64,000 nucleotides of DNA from Chitinophaga sp. LS1 (lineage in GTDB: Bacteria; Bacteroidota; Bacteroidia; Chitinophagales; Chitinophagaceae), in assembly GCF_034274695.1 (NCBI RefSeq), contig NZ_CP128362.1, positions 1,798,001-1,862,000 on the forward strand, in the 5' to 3' direction. The first letter of the stretch is position 1, and each line of letters starts with the position of its first letter. The translations under genes were made by a program, and so were the position numbers. Under the pieces are notes generated by a model that ran no database searches, was not told where the DNA came from, and was given only the letters and a program-made list of their open reading frames with translations. Shown here one piece after another: positions 37,825 to 48,289 of this stretch.

Positions 37825-39180
37825 TTAGTTCAACAGGGATTTAAGATTCCCGTTGGATTTTATAATGTCCAGTTCAGCCAGTTTATATTGCAACAATGCT
37901 TCGTTGTAATTATTCTGTGCTTCTGTGAGCGAAGTTTCTGAATCCAGCAGGTCTGTCAGGCTGGCCAGTCCCAGGTTGTAGTTGTTCTGGGTGGAGGTAT
38001 ACACCTCATTGGCCAGTTCTACGTTTTCCTTTTGTGCATGAATGGTGCTCAGGTTGTTCTGGGCCTGCAGCTTGGCATTTTCAAACTGTGTGTTCAGTGC
38101 CAGTGCTGTTTCTTCTTTCTGCTTGCTCAGTTCTTTCAGTGTCACATTTGCCTGGCTTACTCTTGAGCGACGTGCAAAACCGTCGAAGATAGGCACCTTC
38201 AGTGTCAGGCTTACAGAAGCCATATCGTACCAGCTGGAAGTAGAGCCCCCTGATTTGGATTTAAGAAAATCGAACTTATCGCTGATACCATTGTAAGAGT
38301 AGTTACCACCCAGCTGCAGCGTAGGGTAGAACTGCGCGATGTACGCTTTCTTCTGATAGGTTTGCAGTTCTTCCTGCTTGCTCAGCAGTTTATATTCAAT
38401 CCTGTTGTCCAGTGCCACGCCTCCGAAATCGGCTGCATTCGCTGTTTTGCTTTCGATCTCCTTGAAAGAGGTAGCCGGCAGTTCCAGCGCTGTACTCATG
38501 GACATACCCATTTGCATTTTCAGCTGATTGGCCTGGATCAGGAATTGGTTTTGCGCATTGATGCGCTGTGTTTTATAGTTTGTAAGGTTTACACGCATTC
38601 TGTCCAGGTCTATTTTGCGGGCAAGGCCATTTTCAACCTGTGTAGCAGTAGTGTTTACCAGTTTTTGCAGTTTGTCAATATTTGCATCCAGTACAGTGGT
38701 TTTTTCACGGCTTACCAGTGCTGCATAGTAAAGACTGGTTACGTTGTAGATCACAGTCTCTTCACTCTGCGCGGTCTGCATACGATAGTATTCTTCACCT
38801 GCTTTTGCGGCTTTGAGACCGGTAAATACAGACTGGTTGTATACTTCCTGAGTTACAGAGCCGGAAGCTGTGAGGTTGTGCGTCACACCTGCGGTCAGCA
38901 GTACGGTTTTGCCTGGTTCCCCGACAAATTCACCGGGAATAGGTAATACCTGTTTCTTGATATTGTTTGTATAGCTTCCGTTGGCATTGACTTGCGGCAG
39001 TGCCTGACCTCTTACTTCACTGGTCTTGAACCTCCCCATATCTTCTTCAAGCCTGGTGCGGGCCAGGGCCTGATTGTTGGCGAGGGCATATTTCAGGCAG
39101 TCCTGTAAAGTCAATGCGGATTGTGCATAGGAAGCCCTGATCCCCGCCAGGAGGACAAGTGTAAACATGATCTTTTTCAT
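37825..39180 (-). CDS. TolC family outer-membrane efflux channel
   Basis: 451 residues with signal peptide (MKKIMFTLVLLAGIRASYAQ). Two repeated long helical hairpins with the family pattern (QDCLKYALANNQALARTRLE near the start; NYNLGLASLTDLLDSETSLTEAQNNYNEALLQY near the end). Forms the outer-membrane exit duct for the pump encoded downstream. Confidence 0.94.
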   Translation of the reverse strand: MKKIMFTLVLLAGIRASYAQSALTLQDCLKYALANNQALARTRLEEDMGRFKTSEVRGQALPQVNANGSYTNNIKKQVLPIPGEFVGEPGKTVLLTAGVTHNLTASGSVTQEVYNQSVFTGLKAAKAGEEYYRMQTAQSEETVIYNVTSLYYAALVSREKTTVLDANIDKLQKLVNTTATQVENGLARKIDLDRMRVNLTNYKTQRINAQNQFLIQANQLKMQMGMSMSTALELPATSFKEIESKTANAADFGGVALDNRIEYKLLSKQEELQTYQKKAYIAQFYPTLQLGGNYSYNGISDKFDFLKSKSGGSTSSWYDMASVSLTLKVPIFDGFARRSRVSQANVTLKELSKQKEETALALNTQFENAKLQAQNNLSTIHAQKENVELANEVYTSTQNNYNLGLASLTDLLDSETSLTEAQNNYNEALLQYKLAELDIIKSNGNLKSLLN

Positions 39181-39222
39181 CCGTATGTTTCTTTGAATTA
39201 CTTTTTAGTTGCGGATTCGGTT

Positions 39223-39855
39223 TTAATGAGCGATGCCGGTTGTAGATTCTTCGTGTATATGTAAATATTGTGCTGCCAGTTTTCTTCCTTCAAGGGTAGC
39301 TACTCCCAGAATAAAATGTTTCGTTAGTTGTTCCATTACTTCATGCATGTCGAACTGCATGACCGGGTACTGTTCAGGATCGAATACGGTTTCGAGTTGT
39401 AGTTGCCTCATACGGCTGATGATGTTCATATTCAGATCGCTTCTGTACACCCCTTCTTCAATGCCACGCTGTAAATTCTCATTAATACTGTGCAGTACAC
39501 AATCCTTCTTAAATTCTTCGATTCGCTTCCAGATAGCCGGATGGTATTTCTGTATTTCGTACAGCATGACGGGGTTGATTGTTTTGCCCATCATCTCCAT
39601 ATATTCCAGCTCTTTGATCAGCTCTTCAATGGCATTGGCGGAGTTTTGGCGAAAGTCCTGGAAATGCTCGATATGACTGTCAAGTACGAATTTCATGCCT
39701 TCCAGCACCAGGTCTTCCTTGTCTTCAAAATGCTCGTATACCGTCTTTTTGGATACGCCGCATTCTTTTGAAATGTCAAACATCGTTACGCCCTTGATGC
39801 CGTACAACCGGAACATCCTCAGCGCTGTCTCCAGTATCCTTTCTTTTACGCCCAT
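39223..39855 (-). CDS. TetR/AcrR family regulator (second regulator of the efflux operon)
   Basis: 210 residues. N-terminal HTH GVTMFDISKECGVSKKTVYEHFEDKEDLV at about 20-50, then a helical ligand domain without recognisable effector. Lies between the other TetR gene and the TolC gene with gaps of 10 and 42 bases, so it is part of the same transcript. Confidence 0.92.
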   Translation of the reverse strand: MGVKERILETALRMFRLYGIKGVTMFDISKECGVSKKTVYEHFEDKEDLVLEGMKFVLDSHIEHFQDFRQNSANAIEELIKELEYMEMMGKTINPVMLYEIQKYHPAIWKRIEEFKKDCVLHSINENLQRGIEEGVYRSDLNMNIISRMRQLQLETVFDPEQYPVMQFDMHEVMEQLTKHFILGVATLEGRKLAAQYLHIHEESTTGIAH

Positions 39856-39865
39856 GTTAACCTCG

Positions 39866-40468
39866 TTACTTTATGCCTTTAACAAAAATCTCGGTAAGTA
39901 ACCGCTGTTTATCTATTACCTTTTCTACTTCTTCTGGCTCTATTTCCAATTTAGGATTGAAGCAATCCAATGCCGAAAAGCGCAATCCTTCTATAGCCTG
40001 ACTATATAAGGCGGCCATTTCGCTGGTATTTTTGATCTTAAAGTCACCTGCTGCCACACCTTTTTCCATCACCCGGGTCATCATGGCCAGTTCTCTTTCC
40101 TTCATGATCGTCATGGCACGGATGGTCTCTGCACTATTATCATTCAGGATCTTGAACATTTCCAGGCGGCAGTACCTGAGTACAAACTGTCGTTTTATTT
40201 CGAGGAGGTTCATAAGTATGCTGGCCGCAGGCAGATCTTTATCTGCTTCTGCTTCCTGCTCTGCTCGAAAGAGCTCTCCGATCCTTTCGAGCACGGCAAA
40301 GTGCAGACTCTTTTTGTCGGAAAAATAATAATATAAGGAAGCCTTTGAACAATGCAGATCGTCCGCAATCTCATTCATGGTAGTCTTGGAAGCAGTGTAG
40401 TTAGAGAATCTCTTTAACGCTGCATCCACGATCTTATCCCGCATTTCGTCCTTGGTTTCTGCGATCAT
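39866..40468 (-). CDS. TetR/AcrR family regulator (first gene of the efflux operon)
   Basis: 200 residues. HTH at about 23-52 (TTMNEIADDLHCSKASLYYYFSDKKSL). The C-terminal effector domain differs from that of the second TetR, so the two are not recent duplicates. Being first in the operon and next to the inverted-repeat operator, it is the likely autorepressor. ATG at 40468. Confidence 0.92.
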   Translation of the reverse strand: MIAETKDEMRDKIVDAALKRFSNYTASKTTMNEIADDLHCSKASLYYYFSDKKSLHFAVLERIGELFRAEQEAEADKDLPAASILMNLLEIKRQFVLRYCRLEMFKILNDNSAETIRAMTIMKERELAMMTRVMEKGVAAGDFKIKNTSEMAALYSQAIEGLRFSALDCFNPKLEIEPEEVEKVIDKQRLLTEIFVKGIK

Positions 40469-40469
40469 T

Positions 40470-40583
40470 AACTTTTTGACTTTTTTAGTTTCGAAGTCAA
40501 AAGTAGAAAAGTTTAATCAAATAGAGAAGAAATGACGTCATTTAACAATTGATTAACTTTTCGAACTAAAAAGTCAAAAAGTT
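40470..40583. promoter_or_regulatory. Inverted-repeat operator region upstream of the efflux operon
   Basis: A ~25-base sequence beginning aactttttgactttttt is present directly before the first TetR start (40470-40495) and as its reverse complement at 40560-40583, differing by two small indels. The proximal copy also contains a palindrome TTGACTT ... AAGTCAA (40476-40482 and 40494-40500). Such paired sites fit two TetR dimers. The remaining part of the ~300-base gap to the next gene shows nothing else. Confidence 0.75.
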
Positions 40584-40767
40584 AGAATAGGTCGATTTAA
40601 GTGTATTTCAATGAGTTATAAGTATCATTATATATAATTGGTCGGGAACGAGTGTTTACCAATAGAATTTCAGGTTTAGCCGACACATTTCGACTATACA
40701 TCTCAAAAAATGAAATTTATGCGCTATAGGCATTCCTTTTGCCTTTATATCAGCAAATACAATCTAT

Positions 40768-41280
40768 ATGAAAAAGTTTATTTTCCTTTTTGTAGCAGTG
40801 ATCGGATTCACTGTAGCCACTCAAGCCCAGGTAAATGTTTCTGTCAATATTGGCGCACAGCCAGCATGGGGTCCTACCGGTTATGACCACGTAGATTATT
40901 ATTATCTGCCAGATATTGATTGTTATTATGACGTAACAAACAAGGTATATGTATATCCTAATGGCAATAGCTGGGTAAGAGCGAAACAACTGCCTGCTAA
41001 GTACCGTAACGTTGACTTGTACAATGCGCACAAGGTAGTGATCAATGGTGAAAAAAGACCTTATCAGAATGCTACCAAATACCGTCAGGAATATGGTGGA
41101 TACAAGGGTAAACATGATCAGAGTCCTATCCGTGACAGCAAGGAAGAAAAATATTACGAAAGCAAGGGTCATCCTCAGCACTCACAGTGGCAGAAGGATC
41201 ATCAGAACAACGGTAAGAAAGGTAACAACAGAAACAACAGAGACAACAGAGACGATCGTCAGGGTCCTGACCGTCACTAA
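40768..41280 (+). CDS. Exported small protein with Asn/Arg/Asp-rich tail
   Basis: 170 residues with signal peptide (MKKFIFLFVAVIGFTVATQAQ). The mature core is aromatic (DHVDYYYLPDIDCYYD, YVYPNGNSWVRAKQLPAKY), a pattern seen in many Bacteroidota exported proteins of unknown function; the last ~30 residues are low-complexity (NNRNNRDNRDDR). Periplasmic or surface-bound. Flanked by its own terminator. Confidence 0.8.
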   Translation: MKKFIFLFVAVIGFTVATQAQVNVSVNIGAQPAWGPTGYDHVDYYYLPDIDCYYDVTNKVYVYPNGNSWVRAKQLPAKYRNVDLYNAHKVVINGEKRPYQNATKYRQEYGGYKGKHDQSPIRDSKEEKYYESKGHPQHSQWQKDHQNNGKKGNNRNNRDNRDDRQGPDRH

Positions 41281-41311
41281 TTATTCGAAGGAAGGTCTTT
41301 TATCCCCCCTC

Positions 41312-41350
41312 AAAAAAAATAGCTTCCGCCAGTGGCGGAAGCTATTTTTT
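41312..41350. terminator. Bidirectional terminator between convergent genes
   Basis: Stem aaaaaatagcttccgcc / ggcggaagctatttttt with loop agt, A and T runs on both sides, so it serves both the exported-protein gene and the aminotransferase gene. Confidence 0.9.
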
Positions 41351-41431
41351 TATAAAAAGAAAGGCCGTCCCACTGAGTGCAGGACGGCCTTCTATATTGT
41401 AATGCTTGCCATACAAATATCTTCTGACAGC

Positions 41432-42691
41432 TTAGCTCAGTTTTTCGAGCGCCGCTTTCAGAGTAGCCAGCATAGCTGGGATTTCTTCTTTTACGCAGGT
41501 ACCTACGCTCAGGCGATACCATGGAGATTGCTTGCTTGCACCGAATGCATAGAAAGGAACAAGACCCAGTTTCGCTTCGTTCAGCAGGTAAGAAGTTACA
41601 GCTGCCTGGTCTTCCAGTACGGTACCATCAGCAGTTTTCTTGCCTTTCAGATCGATTTTCAGGGTCAGGTAGATAGCAGCCTGAGGAGCAATTGCTTCTA
41701 CAGAGTGACCTGCTTTTTTCAGTGCATCGAAACCTTCATAGATCTTTTCGAGTCTTTCTTCAACTTCAGCTTTGAAGCTTTTCAGGTAAGTGTTTACTTC
41801 TCCTTTACGACGCAGGTAGCGGGCAGCAGCATGTTGTTCTGCCATAGGGCTCCATGCACCTACGTGAGACAGGATGGCTTTCATCTTGCCTATTACATGT
41901 GCAGGACCCAGCGCCCAACCAACTCTAACACCGGTAGCGGCAAAAGCCTTACTCATACCATCGATGAAGATAGTGTAATCTCTCAGTTCAGGACGCAGAC
42001 CAACAGGGGTGTGGTGGTGAGTCTGACCGAAAGTGAGCACCCAGTACATCTGATCGAACAGTACATACAATGGTTTCTCGTCAGCGCCACGGCTCTTGTT
42101 TTCAGCAATTACCAGGTCGCAGATCTCTTCCAGCTGTTGCTTGCCAAAAGCAGTACCGGTTGGGTTCTGCGGAGAGCAGAGCGCCAGCAGGGTAGCACCT
42201 TTCAGCAGCGGTTTCAGCTCAGCTGCAGTCGGCATGAAGTCGTTTTCTGGTTTAGTTTCCAGCACTACGTGTTCAGCCTCCAGGAAGTGGGTATAATGGT
42301 TGTTGTTCCAGGATGGAGTAGCATAAACTACCTTCTCACCCCGGTCCAGGATTGTTCTGAAAGTGGCATAAATGATAGGACGACCTCCACATGAAATCAC
42401 GATCTCTTTGGTCGGATCATAGGTCAGCTGCTCATGTTCGGCAATGAACTCGCTTACCGCCTTTCTCAGTTCCAGGATACCATCTGCTGGTGGGTAGTTG
42501 GTTAATCCTTCCTTGTAGGCAGCAATGATCTCTTGCTCAAACTCAGCCGGAATAGGGAATACTTTGGGGTCAAAATCCCCAATCGTAAAATTGTAGATTT
42601 TCTCACCCTTGGCCTGCTTCTCCTTTATCTCACCGGCCAGCTTAATAATTTCAGACCCGATCAACGTTTCGGCTAAATGAGACAGTTTCAT
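41432..42691 (-). CDS. PLP-dependent class I/II aminotransferase (aspartate aminotransferase-like)
   Basis: 419 residues. Fold-type I layout: NPTGT with Asn176, FDQMYW with Asp213 and Tyr216, and GMSKAFAATGVRVG with the PLP-binding Lys248. A further Arg near the C-terminus (WYRLSVGT) binds the substrate carboxylate. Catalyses transamination between an amino acid and 2-oxoglutarate; substrate range not set by the sequence. Monocistronic. Confidence 0.94.
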   Translation of the reverse strand: MKLSHLAETLIGSEIIKLAGEIKEKQAKGEKIYNFTIGDFDPKVFPIPAEFEQEIIAAYKEGLTNYPPADGILELRKAVSEFIAEHEQLTYDPTKEIVISCGGRPIIYATFRTILDRGEKVVYATPSWNNNHYTHFLEAEHVVLETKPENDFMPTAAELKPLLKGATLLALCSPQNPTGTAFGKQQLEEICDLVIAENKSRGADEKPLYVLFDQMYWVLTFGQTHHHTPVGLRPELRDYTIFIDGMSKAFAATGVRVGWALGPAHVIGKMKAILSHVGAWSPMAEQHAAARYLRRKGEVNTYLKSFKAEVEERLEKIYEGFDALKKAGHSVEAIAPQAAIYLTLKIDLKGKKTADGTVLEDQAAVTSYLLNEAKLGLVPFYAFGASKQSPWYRLSVGTCVKEEIPAMLATLKAALEKLS

Positions 42692-43081
42692 AACCCAAAA
42701 GATTTTTTAGTGTTTAATAGATTTTTTGCGCCCGCAAAGCTAACGGATATGCAACTCATTTAAAACAAATGGCGGATTTTTTTACAACATTCCAAATTTT
42801 AACGTTTATTTTTAAATTAATTCAATAAATACGCCTTTTTATGAAATATTATCTAACATAACATTTTGTTATAATGTAGCTTAGTTTATAGGAGAGTACA
42901 CATTGACATAGGTCTTTTCCACATACCCATGCAGGTTTCATGTGGAAAAAAGCTATAGAATGCCTGATTCTAACGCTGTTCGTAGATTGACAATTCTTTC
43001 TATCTTTGTTTGCTCAGGTTGTATAACCTCACCGCCTTTACAGCGGGAATTCCTTAGTAAGTATAATAACAACATATCAAC
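42692..43081. promoter_or_regulatory. dnaN upstream region: AT-rich tract, inverted DnaA-box-like pair, promoter
   Basis: About 130 A+T-rich bases (42760-42890) precede an inverted repeat with 10-base arms TTTTCCACAT / ATGTGGAAAA (42915-42924, 42940-42949). TTTTCCACA differs from the DnaA box TTATCCACA at one base. Downstream TATCTTTG (43001-43008) fits the TAnnTTTG -7 box and lies about 75 bases before the dnaN start. The pair may bind DnaA to control dnaN, or form a leader hairpin if transcribed. Confidence 0.6.
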
Positions 43082-44200
43082 ATGAAGTTTATCGTTTCTT
43101 CCTCTACTTTGTTAAAACAATTACAGCAGATCAGCGGGGTTATCAACTCCAACACGGTATTGCCTATATTGGAGGATTTCCTTTTCATCATTGACAGGAA
43201 CGAACTAACAGTAGTGGCTACAGACCTGGAGACTGTTATGAAAGTGAAGCTGGAGGTAGAAGCCAAGGAAGCCGGCCGCATCTGTATTCCGGCCAAAATC
43301 CTGATGGACTCCCTGAAAAATCTGCCTGATCAGCCACTGACTTTCAACATCGACCTGAACTCCTACGCGGTTGAAATCACATCCGACAACGGTAAGTACA
43401 AGGTGATGGGTGAAAATCCGGAAAACTTCCCGAAAGAACCGGCAGCAGATGATACCACTTCCTTTACAGTAACCTCTACCGCACTGGTAACAGCGATCAA
43501 CAAGACCCTGTTTGCCGTAAGTAACGATGACCTGCGCCCGGCAATGACAGGCGTGTTCTTCGAACTCACGCCAACCAGCCTCACTTTTGTAGCGACCGAT
43601 GCGCACCGCCTGGTGAAATATGTTAGAACTGGTCTGGTATGCCCTAAAACAGAGACTTTCATCGTGCCTAAGAAGCCGTTGAACCTGCTGAAATCAGCCC
43701 TGCCTGACAATGATAGCGAAATCAAGATTGCTTATAGCCAGAATCACTTCTTTGTAACACACGATGGTGCACAAATGATCTGTCGTCTGATCGATGCCCG
43801 TTTCCCTGATTACAAGGTGGTAATTCCAAAGGATAATCCTTATCGCCTTACCCTGGTAAAGAGCGATTTCCAGAACGCCCTGAAACGTGTTAGCGTATTT
43901 GCAAACAAGAGCACCAACCAGGTAGCCCTGAGCATTACTGGTAGCGAACTGCAACTCTCTGCACAGGACGTGGATTTCTCTTTCGAAGGTAATGAGCGTA
44001 TGAACTGCTCCTACACCGGCGATGATATGCAGATTGCATTCAATGCAAAATTCCTCATCGAAATGCTGAATGCTGCAGAAGGTGATGAAATTACAATCGA
44101 ACTGTCTACACCAACCAAAGCAGGTATCCTGAAACCTTCTGAAAAAGAAGAGAATGAGGATCTGCTGATGCTGGTAATGCCGCTGATGCTGAATAATTAA
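43082..44200 (+). CDS. dnaN: DNA polymerase III beta subunit (sliding clamp)
   Basis: 372 residues, standard clamp length with three repeated domains. MKFIVSSSTLLKQLQQISGVINSN at the start, TAINKTLFAVSNDDLRPAMTGVFFEL in the second domain and LLMLVMPLML at the C-terminus (MPMR-like clamp end). Works as a ring-shaped dimer on DNA. Unlike in many genomes it is not next to dnaA or recF here. Confidence 0.97.
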   Translation: MKFIVSSSTLLKQLQQISGVINSNTVLPILEDFLFIIDRNELTVVATDLETVMKVKLEVEAKEAGRICIPAKILMDSLKNLPDQPLTFNIDLNSYAVEITSDNGKYKVMGENPENFPKEPAADDTTSFTVTSTALVTAINKTLFAVSNDDLRPAMTGVFFELTPTSLTFVATDAHRLVKYVRTGLVCPKTETFIVPKKPLNLLKSALPDNDSEIKIAYSQNHFFVTHDGAQMICRLIDARFPDYKVVIPKDNPYRLTLVKSDFQNALKRVSVFANKSTNQVALSITGSELQLSAQDVDFSFEGNERMNCSYTGDDMQIAFNAKFLIEMLNAAEGDEITIELSTPTKAGILKPSEKEENEDLLMLVMPLMLNN

Positions 44201-44210
44201 AAAATCATTT

Positions 44211-44250
44211 TATTTCATTCCTGCTGGCGACCGCCAGCAGGAATGAAATA
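44211..44250 (+). terminator. Perfect inverted repeat after dnaN
   Basis: Two exact 19-base arms starting tatttcattcctgctggcg, separated by two bases. It directly precedes a second, T-run-bearing hairpin. Confidence 0.8.
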
Positions 44251-44255
44251 CCCGC

Positions 44256-44295
44256 AAAAAAGTCACTTCCGCCTTCGGCAGAAGTGACTTTTTTG
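44256..44295 (+). terminator. Terminator of dnaN
   Basis: aaaaaagtcacttccgcc / ggcagaagtgacttttttg around ttc: long stem with one mismatch, ending in a T run. Confidence 0.9.
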
Positions 44296-44442
44296 CTTGA
44301 TGAATAATTTTCTTTTAATACATAACCCAATCACCCACATAAGCCTGCCTAATTTATTGTCCCACAGCCACTTTCAGCCTTTTTATTCCCCAAATTTTCC
44401 GTAATTTAATACATCCATTGTCCCATAAATAAATTCCCGTAT

Positions 44443-45249
44443 ATGGAATCGTTCTTCAATAACATTCCTTCTTACTATCGCACCGCAATACTCGTTGGTG
44501 GCCTGGTTCTCCTTTGGGTCTTCGAAGGCGCCTTCCCCAGATTGTATTTCAAATCGAACCGCTACCGCCACGCCGGCACAAACCTCTTCTTCACCCTTAC
44601 CACTGCCGTCGTAAACTTCGCCCTCGCCTTCCTCATCGTAAAAGCATGCACATTTACGGCCAATAACCATTTTGGCCTTCTTTACCTTGTACCGCTACCT
44701 AACTGGCTCCATGCCATGCTCGCCATCCTTATGATGGACCTGATCGGGGCCTACCTCGTTCACCTGATCCAGCACAAAATAGCCTGGATGTGGCACTTCC
44801 ATAAGATCCACCACATCGACACCGCTGTAGATGCCACCACCGCCCTCCGGCACCACCCCATAGAAAGCATCTTCCGCGTCATCGCTCTCTTCGTCGCTGT
44901 CATCACCATGGGTATCCCCATCTGGATGGTATTCCTGTACCAAACCATCTCTGCATTCATGTCCCAGTTCAACCATGCTAATATCCACCTCCCTAAATGG
45001 CTGGATAATGCCCTGAGCTGGATCATCGTATCGCCAGACATGCATAAGGTACACCACAGCCATTTCCAACCGGAAACGGACACTAATTACGCTAATATTT
45101 TTTCAATTTGGGACCGCCTCTTTGGCACATTTAAGAAGGTAAATGATACCACTTCTCTGAAGTATGGCCTGGATGAATACCAGGACGAAAGGTATCAGCA
45201 GATAGGGGCACTACTCAAAGCACCATTTGACAAACCTTTAAATCAATAA
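44443..45249 (+). CDS. Fatty acid hydroxylase/sterol desaturase family protein
   Basis: 268 residues, four or more membrane helices. Eight-His di-iron pattern: HLIQHKIAWMWHFHKIHHID, LRHHPIES and HKVHHSHFQ. This superfamily hydroxylates or desaturates lipids (fatty acids, carotenoids, sterols) with O2; the substrate is not evident. Translationally close to the small membrane protein gene downstream (four bases). Confidence 0.92.
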   Translation: MESFFNNIPSYYRTAILVGGLVLLWVFEGAFPRLYFKSNRYRHAGTNLFFTLTTAVVNFALAFLIVKACTFTANNHFGLLYLVPLPNWLHAMLAILMMDLIGAYLVHLIQHKIAWMWHFHKIHHIDTAVDATTALRHHPIESIFRVIALFVAVITMGIPIWMVFLYQTISAFMSQFNHANIHLPKWLDNALSWIIVSPDMHKVHHSHFQPETDTNYANIFSIWDRLFGTFKKVNDTTSLKYGLDEYQDERYQQIGALLKAPFDKPLNQ

Positions 45250-45253
45250 ATAT

Positions 45254-45514
45254 ATGCAACAGCACACCACTTCGTCCACGTCCACTAAAGTTGCCTGCTA
45301 CATTTCCCTGTTCGCAGGCGTGTCTTCCGCTGTGTATGCATTCGTGGCAAGAAACCCTGAAACAGGTCTTGTCTTTGCTATTGCAGCCATCATCATGGGT
45401 GGACTCTCAGATATAAAAGCCCGTAAGAATATTGATGATATGCAGGTCGCTACCGCCGGTATATTCATGGCCGTTGTTGCCCTCGCTGTTACCTTATGGC
45501 AAATGTATAGCTGA
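45254..45514 (+). CDS. Small membrane protein in operon with the lipid hydroxylase
   Basis: 86 residues with two to three hydrophobic helices (about 16-30, 36-51, 66-84). No family recognised. Only four bases after the hydroxylase gene, so it is co-expressed and may be a partner or stabiliser of that enzyme. Confidence 0.7.
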   Translation: MQQHTTSSTSTKVACYISLFAGVSSAVYAFVARNPETGLVFAIAAIIMGGLSDIKARKNIDDMQVATAGIFMAVVALAVTLWQMYS

Positions 45515-45540
45515 TTCACTCCGGAGGGAGAGGCGTGAAC

Positions 45541-46056
45541 TTACTTACGTGACTTCACTTTTTTCCCTCCAGTTTCTTTCCTGTATTTTTCCAGGTATCC
45601 CTCTGCGGCCTTCACAGGAAACAATACCAGTGAAGTATCCGTAAGGTCTCTGATAATTACAGTATCTATGGTTCTTGTACTATCCGATGATTTCACTCCT
45701 TCTGCATGATTCCACAGTAACAATGTATCATGTTGTAACTCCCATTTTTCATACACCAGCGAGTACATATTGATCGCAATCGCTTTCCTGTTTTTCTTCA
45801 ATTCCATACCCTGCCACTCATTGTCCTTTCCCGTTACAGGCTGCAACCACTTCCCAATCAGCTTTACCGTGTCGATTACGATGGTATCAGCGGATACGGT
45901 CACAGTTGAGTCTTCTACAACCGAAGGCACTGTATCCATTGCAGGCGCATATACCGGGGTATCTACAACAGCCTCCTCTTTCTCAGGCTTACGCGAGTGA
46001 TGACAGGCAAATGAAAAGATGGTGATAAAACTCACCAGCAGCAAGCTATTTTTCAT
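45541..46056 (-). CDS. Lipoprotein, lipocalin-like
   Basis: 171 residues with lipoprotein signal MKNSLLLVSFITIFSFAC (acylated Cys18), a Pro/Val/Asp-rich spacer, then a LIGKWLQPVTGKDNEWQGMEL domain that resembles bacterial lipocalin-like domains (GxW motif at the first strand). C-terminal tail strongly basic. Ligand unknown. Divergent from the thiamine operon; its start is only ~40 bases from the riboswitch. Confidence 0.8.
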   Translation of the reverse strand: MKNSLLLVSFITIFSFACHHSRKPEKEEAVVDTPVYAPAMDTVPSVVEDSTVTVSADTIVIDTVKLIGKWLQPVTGKDNEWQGMELKKNRKAIAINMYSLVYEKWELQHDTLLLWNHAEGVKSSDSTRTIDTVIIRDLTDTSLVLFPVKAAEGYLEKYRKETGGKKVKSRK

Positions 46057-46083
46057 ACGCTCAAAGATATGGACTTTTTCCCC

Positions 46084-46188
46084 TACCTTTATGCTTCACT
46101 TTAGGGGTGTTTTCCAGGCCACCATACCCGGAAAGCTGAGATGAGACCCTCAGTACCTGACGCAGCTCATACTGCCGTAGGGAAAAGT
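46084..46188 (+). promoter_or_regulatory. TPP (THI-box) riboswitch with its promoter
   Basis: Conserved blocks in order: GGGGTG (46104-46109), CTGAGA (46136-46141), ACCCT (46146-46150), ACCTGA (46155-46160) and GCCGTAGGGAA (46174-46184). P1 closes by ACTTT (46098-46102) with AAAGT (46184-46188). A TACCTTTA box at 46084-46091 fits a -7 element a few bases before P1. Downstream TACAGC/GCTGTA (46195-46213) may belong to the expression platform. Controls thiS-thiC and probably the rest of the cluster by thiamine pyrophosphate. Confidence 0.92.
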
Positions 46189-46286
46189 ACTTGATACAGC
46201 TTCTTTTGCTGTAGATATAAGTAACCTGAATCCTCACATCTTCTACCATCCTTAAAGTTTATTGTTTCACCTTAATTCATGTATTC

Positions 46287-46490
46287 ATGGAAGTGACTGT
46301 AAACAATAAACTTTATGCGGTGCAGCAGGGAATAACCATCGCTGCACTCTTACAGTTTATTCAACTACCATCCGACAAAGGACTGGCCGTGGCTATCAAC
46401 AGGGAGGTGATCCCTAAACCCGCATGGCCGCAACACATCTTGCAAACCGCAGATAGTATTACCATCATCCGCGCTACACAGGGAGGTTAA
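46287..46490 (+). CDS. thiS: Sulfur carrier protein ThiS
   Basis: 67 residues, ubiquitin-like fold, ending in the required Gly-Gly (RATQGG). Carries thiocarboxylate sulfur to the thiazole synthase. First gene behind the TPP riboswitch. The activating enzyme ThiF is not in the window. Confidence 0.95.
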   Translation: MEVTVNNKLYAVQQGITIAALLQFIQLPSDKGLAVAINREVIPKPAWPQHILQTADSITIIRATQGG

Positions 46491-46503
46491 TTTTTTCATT
46501 TAA

Positions 46504-48174
<1,671 letters not shown>

Positions 48175-48289
48175 AAGGAGCTGGCCACAAGCCACTCCCG
48201 CTCCTCACCGGAACACTATTTATTCATAATCTGACTGTTATACAATCGCGGTACAGTTTTGGGATCATTTTTAATCAAACTCCAATACT

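Noticed and set aside
46061..46249. 62-codon minus-strand frame with an ATG next to the lipoprotein gene
   Set aside because: It lies entirely over the TPP riboswitch read in antisense; the RNA blocks explain the sequence.
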